Shown here: positions 52,761 to 60,118 of the stretch, piece after piece
How the letters are laid out: every line of letters begins with the position of its first letter
Numbering within the stretch: the stretch's first letter is position 1
Assembly: GCF_003384725.1 (NCBI RefSeq)
Contig: NZ_QNVV01000017.1
Span: 1 to 64,000 of the forward strand
Length of the DNA: 64,000 bases
Direction of reading: 5' to 3'
Source of the DNA: Chryseobacterium pennipullorum
GTDB lineage: Bacteria > Bacteroidota > Bacteroidia > Flavobacteriales > Weeksellaceae
Notes under the pieces: generated by a model
Told to the model about the DNA's origin: nothing
Seen by the model: only the letters and a program-made list of their open reading frames with translations
Database searches by the model: none
Position numbers and translations under genes: made by a program

Positions 52761-55254
52761 CAGTTTTTTGTGCAGATAAAAAGTTTAAAAATAAACGTGC
52801 CGCCCCAACATTTCCTGCAGGCAGCTGTCTGAAAAATGCCAATGGGGTATACATAAAATTACCCTTCCCGTATTGGGCATATAAAGTTGATCCCTGCAGC
52901 GGTTCTTCACCTGTATCGTGCATTTCAAAAAGCGGTTCATACGCGGCATCCCATTGAGCAGGGAAATAAGCGCCACGCTCCTGTACCCAGCCTTTAAAAT
53001 CATCTACAGTAATTTTATTCGGAAAGTTCAGTACTTTATGATTTGGATTTAAAAACTTAACTGCAGCATTTTCTTCGGTGACCCGCTTGTTGGCAATGCT
53101 GAAATTATACATTCCCAATTGGTCAACGGTTGTATCCTGGTTGGTATTATACTGCATCACCAAATTCCCGCCAGACTTTACATAAGACCATAAAAAAGGC
53201 ATCCAGCGGCCTAGCTTTTTCTCTGTGTTATTGGCACGAACACCCAATACAATGGCGTCATATTGCGATAACTTGTTTTGGCTACCCGATTCATTTACAT
53301 TGCCGTAAAAATCTTCGTCCTTCAATACCTCTACCTGAATACCTGCAATGCGCAGGAACTCGGGAATGAAATCACCCGCACCTTCTATATACCCAACTTT
53401 TTTAACCCTCGCCTGGATATCTCCTTTCATTACGGTTACCGTTGCAGGTGCAAAATATTGCAAGGTGGGCAAATGCGGATACTGAATTAATACTTGTTTT
53501 TTATTGTAAGTAACGCCATCTGCAACAACATTCGCTTCCAATGGCAAACGGGATGATTTTATGGTGGCAAGTTTAGTTTTTGGAATCACGTAATTAACCG
53601 TAAAATCTTTCCCATTGATCGAATTGATATCAGTCCCGCCTAACCTTTCTCCATTATACATCAGGTTTAACCTCCCGTTGCGGTATGGTTTGTTAGCATT
53701 CACCTTAACATGTAAGCTCAGATGTACATCTTCATTTTCTTTAACCATATAGAGAGGCTGTGCAAATTTCAGTTCCAATGCAGGAACAATGCGCAAGGCT
53801 TCTACGACATCACCACGCACCGGGTCTAATTTCTTGAAAGATAAAGGAAGCTGAACCTCAAAATTTTCTGAGCCGATTTTTAAGCCAAGTAAAACATTCA
53901 GGGGGGATTCTGCTTCCGGTAAACCGATTAAAGTATCATTGGGAACAGAGAAAATTGCCAGGTTCGTGGCTGGTTTTGCCAGCCAGTAAGGTTCTGTGAG
54001 TCCTGCATCAGCAGGAATATGAATTTTATGCTCTATGGTAATTAAAGAATCTTTTGATAACTTTTTGTTTAAACTTTCTGACTGATCCAGCCATTTTACA
54101 TGTTCTAAAACAACAGGGTTTTCAGCTCTTGAAATCAAATTTAGCCTGAAATTGTAATGATCCCCGGCAACAGCTTCAGCCTGGTTGGTAACCACCTCGC
54201 CCATAAATCCGGCACAGCTTAAGATGATATGATCAAGAGATTTAAGTTTATCCCTTTTTAGGTTTCCGTCTTTTAGTGCGATGATCTTTCTTCGCAAAGC
54301 AAGTAAAGCAGGTAAGCTATGGTCCGGATTATTGAAATTGAAAGCAGAAATAATTGTATCCAGGGATTGATCAATATCAGCGTTTCCTTGTGAAGTCCAG
54401 GTTTTAACCACTCCATCAAAAAGTGTTGTTTTTGCAGGTTCACCGATCACATGGGAAAAATATTCAGTTCTGATCCCGGCTACAGACTGTGTTCCTGCGC
54501 CCTGGCTTTTATGTAAACTTCTGCTTAACCCTGCCAGCTCACCATAGCCCATTCCCAGTTGCGCATCATATTGCCCAACGGTAACTTTGAGTTGATTTTC
54601 AGCTGTCGTATTGACCGAACCAAAGCGGAAAGTATTCCACAATACGCGTTTTGGCTGCCATACATTAACATATTTTAGTTGATCTGGAAAAGCTGTTTTA
54701 TCACCTGCCAGCTTAAAAGCTTTTTCTGCAACCACAGCTGAAGCGGCATGTTGTCCATGGCCTGCAGCAGCAGTTGGAGGAAAACGACAAATGATCACAT
54801 CAGGACGGAATTTGCGGATGACCCAAACCGCATCAGCGATAATGCTTTCTTCATCCCATTGTTTAAAAGTATCGGTCGTATTTTTAGAGAACCCGAAATC
54901 AATTGCCCGGGTAAAAAACTGTTGGGCGCCGTCTAACTTTCTTGCCTCTAAAAGCTCATGCGTTCTGATTAAACCCAATGCAGCACCTTGCTCTGTGCCT
55001 AATAAATTCTGACCGCCATCGCCTCTGGTTAAAGACAAATAGCCTGTTTCTACATTCTGGTCGTTGATGAGCCACGAAAGCAATCCCGTATTTTCATCAT
55101 CGGGATGAGCGGCAAGGTATAAAACTTTAGGCAGCTGCTTAAGTGTTTTGAGTTCGCGATAAATTTCAGATGACTTGGAAGGCCGAACCTGCTGGGCCGA
55201 ACAAAAACCTGTATAAAAGCTAAGGGTAAATACAGTAATTACTTTTTTAAACAT
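52753..55254 (-). CDS. PIG-L family deacetylase, large multidomain form
   Basis: 833 residues. After the signal peptide (ITVFTLSFYTGFCSAQ), the N-terminal 300 residues are a LmbE/PIG-L deacetylase with AHPDDEN (zinc Asp/His) and GHGQHAAS (HxxxH). The middle is strand-rich. Residues about 615-830 look like a class I glutamine-amidotransferase-like/ThuA-type flavodoxin fold (IQVEVLKDEDF, YDAIVLGVRANNTEK, SYVKSGGNLVMQYN). Probable substrate is an N-acetylated sugar or related glycan, with the neighbouring symporter importing the product; that is inference. It heads the operon with the membrane peptide and symporter. Confidence 0.88.
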   Translation of the reverse strand: MFKKVITVFTLSFYTGFCSAQQVRPSKSSEIYRELKTLKQLPKVLYLAAHPDDENTGLLSWLINDQNVETGYLSLTRGDGGQNLLGTEQGAALGLIRTHELLEARKLDGAQQFFTRAIDFGFSKNTTDTFKQWDEESIIADAVWVIRKFRPDVIICRFPPTAAAGHGQHAASAVVAEKAFKLAGDKTAFPDQLKYVNVWQPKRVLWNTFRFGSVNTTAENQLKVTVGQYDAQLGMGYGELAGLSRSLHKSQGAGTQSVAGIRTEYFSHVIGEPAKTTLFDGVVKTWTSQGNADIDQSLDTIISAFNFNNPDHSLPALLALRRKIIALKDGNLKRDKLKSLDHIILSCAGFMGEVVTNQAEAVAGDHYNFRLNLISRAENPVVLEHVKWLDQSESLNKKLSKDSLITIEHKIHIPADAGLTEPYWLAKPATNLAIFSVPNDTLIGLPEAESPLNVLLGLKIGSENFEVQLPLSFKKLDPVRGDVVEALRIVPALELKFAQPLYMVKENEDVHLSLHVKVNANKPYRNGRLNLMYNGERLGGTDINSINGKDFTVNYVIPKTKLATIKSSRLPLEANVVADGVTYNKKQVLIQYPHLPTLQYFAPATVTVMKGDIQARVKKVGYIEGAGDFIPEFLRIAGIQVEVLKDEDFYGNVNESGSQNKLSQYDAIVLGVRANNTEKKLGRWMPFLWSYVKSGGNLVMQYNTNQDTTVDQLGMYNFSIANKRVTEENAAVKFLNPNHKVLNFPNKITVDDFKGWVQERGAYFPAQWDAAYEPLFEMHDTGEEPLQGSTLYAQYGKGNFMYTPLAFFRQLPAGNVGAARLFLNFLSAQKTDE

Positions 55255-55273
55255 TAGAATTTGCTTTGCAGGG

Positions 55274-55302
55274 CAAATATAAGTAAATCATCTTTCTTTC
55301 AA
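55274..55302 (-). promoter_or_regulatory. Promoter of the PIG-L/symporter operon
   Basis: On the minus strand TTG (55300-55302), an 18-base spacer and TATATTTG (55274-55281), a full match to TTG-N17-23-TAnnTTTG. It leaves a leader of roughly 15 bases before the ATG at 55254. Confidence 0.75.
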
Positions 55303-55505
55303 CTGAAAAAGAATTAAACTGTTAATTTCACAAAAAAGCTGTTTAATTTTCTATTAAAATATAAAAGAGATACAAAACATAAAAGAGATAAAAGCTTTTT
55401 GAATACTTAAGTTATTTACTTTCTATATTTTGTGTATAAGAAATCTTAAAAATCTAGCATTTCTATCATTCTCGCAGATGCTGCAGATTGAGCAGATTTT
55501 TTTTT

Positions 55506-55609
55506 CCATAAGAATTGTGGGATCTTTTGGAAATTATCCGATCAAACCTTATAGGTTTTAAAATGTATGCAATTAAAAACCTATAAGGTTTAGCCCCTTT
55601 ATAAAAAAT
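55506..55609. repeat. Palindromic repeat, copy 1
   Basis: A 104-base segment whose centre is a 16-base inverted repeat AAACCTTATAGGTTTT (55544-55559) and AAAACCTATAAGGTTT (55576-55591) separated by 16 bases. The same segment recurs at 56615-56718 with about 10 differences. It can fold to a long hairpin and lacks a T tail, so it is more like a REP/MITE-type element than a terminator. Confidence 0.92.
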
Positions 55610-55688
55610 GAATTCCCTACTTTTTTCCTCTGCCATATCTCTCTTTTAACATAGTCAGCCTGACTAAAATTCTTGTTACCAGATTTTT

Positions 55689-56153
55689 TTAATTAAAGAA
55701 TATTGCAAGAATAAGTAAAGCAAGTAAAATTGTTACATAAATATAGCTCGTTCCCCCTTTTTTAATGATATATTCTTTTTGTTTTTCGATTTCGGAATAT
55801 TTTTGTTCAGCATTTCTTAGAGTTCTTTTCGCTTTTTTGATATATAAATTATTTCCAATAATTCCTAAAAGTATTAAAAGAACAATAGTAACCGAAAAAT
55901 TCACAAATTTTGTTTGCTCAATTCCAATAAGTTTTGTTAGAACTAAATTTTCAAAAATTGTTTCCAAATAATAAACAAAGAAAATAATAAAAAATTCCAG
56001 ATACATTTTTCGATATAGAAACCATAAGATACCAAATATTAAAGCTGAATAACTAAACCTAAACTTTTTTCCTTGTTCATAGTATTTTAATTGCTCCAAA
56101 TAATAGGAATTACTTTTTTGAAAAAAAAATTCATACAGTTGTATTTTGTCCAT
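55689..56153 (-). CDS. DUF2628-like membrane protein
   Basis: 154 residues with four predicted membrane segments. The motif FSYSALIFGILWFLYRKMYLEFF is typical of DUF2628 (F.w.aff.g.lWflYRKMy). A polar coiled segment (KAKRTLRNAEQKYSEIEKQKEY) lies before the last helix. Function unknown. The gene is enclosed between the two copies of the palindromic repeat and is more AT-rich than its neighbours, so recent acquisition is possible. Confidence 0.7.
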   Translation of the reverse strand: MDKIQLYEFFFQKSNSYYLEQLKYYEQGKKFRFSYSALIFGILWFLYRKMYLEFFIIFFVYYLETIFENLVLTKLIGIEQTKFVNFSVTIVLLILLGIIGNNLYIKKAKRTLRNAEQKYSEIEKQKEYIIKKGGTSYIYVTILLALLILAIFFN

Positions 56154-56350
56154 TAGTTTATTTAGTATTTTATCGTTTTTTTAAGACTATTTTATATTTT
56201 AGTTCTATTCCAGTTAATTGATATGTTTGTTTCTATTTCCTATTTAACTTTTTCTCCGTATTTGGAAAAATGACTATATTAACTATAGGACAAAGTAGTG
56301 GCAATAGTGGCGGATTAGGAAGCTAAAACTCACGTCTTACGCTAACCTAA

Positions 56351-56518
56351 AAAGCATTTTATGATTTTACTAAATTATTAAAAAAATATAAAGGCTATTG
56401 CGATAAAAAGAGAACCTTTGAATTATTCCTTAAACCGTCATTTCCTCGATATGACATTAGCAACAGTTTTATTTTTACTTACAAACGGTCAAATATCATC
56501 TTCGTACGAGATTCCTGA
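56351..56518 (+). pseudogene. Orphan open stretch, possible gene remnant
   Basis: Fifty-five codons without start, bounded by stops, with protein-like composition (FYDFTKLLKKYKGYCDKK, then FELFLKPSFPRYDISNSF). A short frame just upstream ends IGQSSGNSGGLGS. Either could be the decayed tail of a larger gene. Family not recognised. Confidence 0.25.
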
Positions 56519-56614
56519 ATAATAGCCTTCCTAACTGTCACGATCATAGTCGAACCAATAACTTTCCAAATATCTTGTAACATTATACATCTATGCTGGT
56601 GAGCCAATTTTTAT

Positions 56615-56718
56615 CCATAAGAATTCTGAGATCTTTTAGGAATTTTCAGATCAAACCTTATAGGTTTTAAAATGTATGCAATTAAAAACCTATAAGGTTT
56701 AGCCGCTTTATAAAAAAT
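56615..56718. repeat. Palindromic repeat, copy 2
   Basis: Second copy of 55506-55609 in the same orientation, with the hairpin arms at 56653-56668 and 56685-56700 fully conserved while the flanks differ. Conservation of the arms suggests selection on the fold or recent spread. Confidence 0.92.
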
Positions 56719-56879
56719 CAACGTCATGTGCAAAATCTGCGAGAGAAAAATTCTACAAAAATCCGTGAAATTTGTTGCATCTGTGGGAAACTCATTAAAT
56801 CAGGGTCAGATGATTTTAAAAGGAACCAAAAGGTGAATAAACCTGTATCCACCTTAACACATAAAATGTAAACAGGCTC

Positions 56880-57551
56880 TCATGTTTTTCTAGTTATATT
56901 CTGCGTAAGATTGATATAATTAAACATGCAAAATGTGGCTACTGCCCCGAAAGTATGCCATAAAAAGTGGGTTCCGACACTCCACCATTCCCACTTGTCA
57001 GCGATACGGAACGTAAGTGCAAAAATAAACGACAATACAGCAAAGCCTACCCATTTGCCAGCTTTCCATTGGGTATAGATTAAATAACTCAATACTGAGA
57101 AAACTACAAATGAAGCCATAACGGCATAGTTTAGATTGATAAAAAGAGAGGGGTTATCTATCAAAATCCAGTTTCTCAAGGCAAACATTAGCAGTATATA
57201 GATGAGAACCATTACAACAGCATAATACCATTTGGTGCTCTTCGCTATAAAATAAAATCCGGCAGACAAGCACAGCAGCATGATGGGTAACCAATCCATC
57301 ATAATAAATACCGGCCATTGTCTGAATGAATGATAAATGGTTCCCCCTATGGCACCAATATATAACAAAACCAGGCAATAGGTTAAAAAGGGGTATTCTT
57401 TAAAATTACCTTTCATTTTAATGGTCCAAAAAATGGCTAAGGCTAAAAAAAATACAGCAGTCATTGCATTTAACGGCTCAGGAAAAAACTGAGACATATC
57501 TGTTTCTGTATATAACATGCCTCCGTCCGGAGGTAAATAAGTGATCGGCAT
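56880..57551 (-). CDS. Ceramidase-like (CREST superfamily) membrane protein
   Basis: 223 residues with seven predicted membrane helices. Several landmarks of the alkaline ceramidase/CREST hydrolase family are visible: FPEPLNAMTAVFF (Glu25 at the start of TM1), GGTIYHSF (His74, Ser75), MMDWLPI (Asp86) and THFLWHTFGA (His195, His199). In that family the three His and the Asp hold a catalytic zinc and the Ser helps activate water. The natural substrate could be a sphingolipid or other amide lipid, since Bacteroidota make sphingolipids. It stands alone. Confidence 0.7.
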   Translation of the reverse strand: MPITYLPPDGGMLYTETDMSQFFPEPLNAMTAVFFLALAIFWTIKMKGNFKEYPFLTYCLVLLYIGAIGGTIYHSFRQWPVFIMMDWLPIMLLCLSAGFYFIAKSTKWYYAVVMVLIYILLMFALRNWILIDNPSLFINLNYAVMASFVVFSVLSYLIYTQWKAGKWVGFAVLSFIFALTFRIADKWEWWSVGTHFLWHTFGAVATFCMFNYINLTQNITRKT

Positions 57552-58032
57552 TGTCCTTTTTATATTGGTTTACAGGCATGCTTCAGAATGCAAACATTGC
57601 CATTTATTTGACATGAGTAAATTATACAAAAAATACTTATTAAAATATAGAAAATGATTAATTTTTAAATCAATTCTTTAAAAAATATCAGCCCTTCAGT
57701 GCAGAGCCACCATAAACACTGGATTGTAAAAATATCAATCAGCAATTTTGTATATCTTTCGCCAATTCACCCTTCTGAGCCGGCTTTAGATTTTTTTTAG
57801 AAGATTTTACTCCCATTTCATTCACATTGAAGAGATCATAAAGGAAGCAGCGTGTCTCACGTTTTGGTCAACATCAAAATACAACTTAATACAAGATTTA
57901 AGCTATTGTCCGATCACTTTACTACACATATTCCATTATGATTTAGAATTACAAAACACATATGCGTTATAAGTTAAAATCAGTATATCATATTTCTATT
58001 TTACGTAAAAAATAATAATTTTTCTTAAATAA
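57552..58032. other. Intergenic region without recognised gene
   Basis: About 480 AT-rich bases with no coding frame or repeat I can support. The following 240 bases hold the promoter and small ORF listed next. Confidence 0.5.
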
Positions 58033-58064
58033 TTTGGTTAAATTTCAATAAATCAATAGATTTG
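58033..58064 (+). promoter_or_regulatory. Promoter upstream of the paired secreted proteins
   Basis: TTG at 58034-58036 (within TTTG), a 20-base spacer and TAGATTTG at 58057-58064, a full match to the Bacteroidota promoter. It lies 16 bases before a 35-codon ORF and about 207 before the first secreted protein gene. Confidence 0.7.
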
Positions 58065-58080
58065 CATTAAAATTACACAA

Positions 58081-58188
58081 TGAAAAAAAATGAACACGCT
58101 GTCCCAACCTCGGGATATGTTTCGATAGAACTATTTCCTATATTTTCGGAAAGACCTTATAGATTCCTTACATCTTGGCATGGATAAT
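58081..58188 (+). CDS. Possible 35-residue leader peptide or small protein
   Basis: ATG-initiated frame of 36 codons including stop, starting MKKNEHAVPTSGYVSIELFP and ending LTSWHG. It is the first ORF after the strong promoter at 58033-58064, with a leader of about 10-12 bases. No membrane segment or known motif. It may be a translated leader for the downstream gene, a small protein, or chance. Confidence 0.35.
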
Positions 58189-58271
58189 GTTGAGATGCAT
58201 AACGTATGAACTGTCTCAGTGGCGGGTTCTGACTAAACACAAACTAAAAAATTTCCACTAAATAAAACATT

Positions 58272-59000
58272 ATGAAAAAACGAATTTCGATCTTTTGTAT
58301 TCTAATTTCTGCATTAAGCTATGCACAAGTTGGTATCAATACTACTAACCCTCAGGCTGTACTCCATGTTGATGGGGCCAAAGATAATGCGGCATCCGGT
58401 GCTCCTACTGCAGCACAGCAGCTGAATGATTTTGTTGTTACCTCGGCAGGAAACGTTGGAATTGGAACTGCAAATCCTCAAAAGAAACTTGAGATTGACG
58501 CCAATAACACCAGTTTGAGAATTACCAATCTTCCTCAGCAGATATCTAATGACCAGGAATTTATGACGATTAACAACCTGAATGGTGATGTGGTAGCCAC
58601 AAGATATGTCTATACCACTAGTATTACTATTCAACCCGGAGCCAATGGTACTGTAACGATCCCCGCTACGGCTGCTATTCCCAATGGAATGCTGGTGATA
58701 AAGTCCAATAACACGTGTGGGGTTAATATGATTACGAATTTTATTTATTCTGATATTTCACTGGGGTATGCTACAGCGATTGCAGGTAATGTCGTGGGAA
58801 CTTCCACCATTGGACCTATTCCAGGTGGCGGAAGCGGTTCTGGCGTATGGACCGTTAAATTTCCGTCAGTAGCTGCTTGTAGTACAGGAAATGGCACCCA
58901 GTTCGATTATACGGTCTCCAAACCAACAGCGAGTAGTTATCTGATCGTGAATAACGGAAACGTGGCGCGAACTTATTTCTTAACGATTTTCCGTCTGTAA
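58272..59000 (+). CDS. Secreted protein, first of a paralogous pair
   Basis: 242 residues with a signal peptide (RISIFCILISALSYA). The mature N-terminus has two short repeats of the phage-tail-fibre-like motif: VGINTTNPQAVLHVDG and VGIGTANPQKKLEID, joined by TAAQQLNDFVVTSAGN. A strand-rich C-terminal domain follows, ending in ARTYFLTIFRL, with conserved single cysteines (NTCG, AACST). Such VGIGTxxPxxxLxV repeats are common in Bacteroidota surface proteins. No standard T9SS tail is seen. The next gene encodes a paralogue of exactly the same length. Confidence 0.75.
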   Translation: MKKRISIFCILISALSYAQVGINTTNPQAVLHVDGAKDNAASGAPTAAQQLNDFVVTSAGNVGIGTANPQKKLEIDANNTSLRITNLPQQISNDQEFMTINNLNGDVVATRYVYTTSITIQPGANGTVTIPATAAIPNGMLVIKSNNTCGVNMITNFIYSDISLGYATAIAGNVVGTSTIGPIPGGGSGSGVWTVKFPSVAACSTGNGTQFDYTVSKPTASSYLIVNNGNVARTYFLTIFRL

Positions 59001-59052
59001 TTACTGATGATAAAAAATCATTGTGATAATGACTGATCAAAAAAATTACATT

Positions 59053-59781
59053 ATGAAGAAATTATTTTTTATAGTCTTTGGATTTCTGTTTACAGTGGGC
59101 CATGCCCAAATGGGGGTTAACACGACCAATGTTCAGGGGGTATTTCATGTAGATGCAGGCAAAGACAATCCAGTGTCCGGTACGCCTACAGCAGCACAAC
59201 AGCTAAATGACTTTATAACCACTACGGCCGGAAATGTGGGAATTGGAAAAACAAATCCCCAGAGAAAACTTGACATAGAAGCCAATAACCAGCCTCTCAG
59301 CATCCGGAATTTACTCGATCAAACACCTGCAGATCATAATATCATTGTAAGAGATGCGATAACCGGAGATGTGGTTTCAGCGAAATACAGCTATTCCACA
59401 ACCAGCACCAGTATAGCTGCCGGAGCCAGCGGTACAGTAACCATACCAGCGGCCATTAATATTCCTGCCGGAATGTTTATCATCCGCGCAACTAATGCAT
59501 GTGGAAGAACAATGATTTCCACCTATATCTATTCTGATATGTCATTAGGGTATCAGAGTTCGGTAGCAAGGGATAAAGTGGGAGTTGTAACCACTTCTCC
59601 CGGTGCAGCTGGATCATCAGTAAACTGGGGTGTTAAATTTGTTAACGTAACCGGTTGTGCGGATGGAGGGAATGGAACACAATTTGACTATACCCTCGCA
59701 AAGACCGGTGCCAATACCTATACGATTACCAATAATGGAAATATTGCCAAATCTTATACTATTACTGTATTCAGATTATAG
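59053..59781 (+). CDS. Secreted protein, second of the paralogous pair
   Basis: 242 residues from the ATG at 59053 (frame open from 59023, but the signal peptide KKLFFIVFGFLFTVGHAQ starts here). Same layout as the preceding gene: MGVNTTNVQGVFHVDAG, TAAQQLNDFITTTAGN, VGIGKTNPQRKLDIE, then a strand-rich domain with NACGRT and TGCADG cysteines, ending SYTITVFRL. The genes are 52 bases apart and closed by one terminator, so they are co-transcribed and arose by duplication. Function unknown. Confidence 0.75.
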   Translation: MKKLFFIVFGFLFTVGHAQMGVNTTNVQGVFHVDAGKDNPVSGTPTAAQQLNDFITTTAGNVGIGKTNPQRKLDIEANNQPLSIRNLLDQTPADHNIIVRDAITGDVVSAKYSYSTTSTSIAAGASGTVTIPAAINIPAGMFIIRATNACGRTMISTYIYSDMSLGYQSSVARDKVGVVTTSPGAAGSSVNWGVKFVNVTGCADGGNGTQFDYTLAKTGANTYTITNNGNIAKSYTITVFRL

Positions 59782-59800
59782 GTTTTCTAAAAATAAATTA

Positions 59801-59829
59801 AATGCCGGAATTTTTGTTCCGGCATTTTT
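59801..59829 (+). terminator. Terminator of the paired secreted-protein genes
   Basis: Ten-pair stem AATGCCGGAA/TTCCGGCATT with a TTTTTG loop, then T. Confidence 0.92.
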
Positions 59830-60118
59830 AATATACTTATTCACTAATAAATCAATGAGCCTTTTTATCGTTCGGATTCCGGAATATACATTTCATGGTG
59901 AGGTCCTTCCCTAGCGCCCCAATTATTATAACCTACCATAACATTCTCTTATAAGGCAGATTTTTAAAAAAATATTTAACGGCTCTAAAATACTGCTATA
60001 CAAAACATTACTCTATAACAAAATCAATTTAAGGGTCTTAAACATCAATTATTTATAAAGATATTTCTTAAATTTACACAGCTGTACTGATTCCGGAGCA
60101 GCATTAAATGTTTCTACA
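59830..60118. other. Intergenic region without recognised content
   Basis: About 290 AT-rich bases before the chloride channel gene. No clear promoter or gene is seen. Confidence 0.5.

Larger units (their letters stand above)
55255..55688. other. Intergenic region with promoter and palindromic repeat
   Basis: 434 bases holding the PIG-L promoter (55274-55302) and the first copy of the palindromic repeat (55506-55609). No gene is seen. Confidence 0.7.
56154..56879. other. Intergenic region with repeat and possible coding remnant
   Basis: About 725 bases. It holds the second palindromic repeat (56615-56718), a motif ATCTGCGAGAGAAAAA shared in diverged form with the 47.9-kb array, and a plus-strand open stretch at 56351-56518 listed separately. 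Confidence 0.6.

Noticed and set aside
55544..55591. Hairpin as a terminator of the DUF2628 gene
   Set aside because: The arms are separated by 16 bases, no T tract follows on either side, and the same hairpin recurs 1.1 kb away within a longer repeat.
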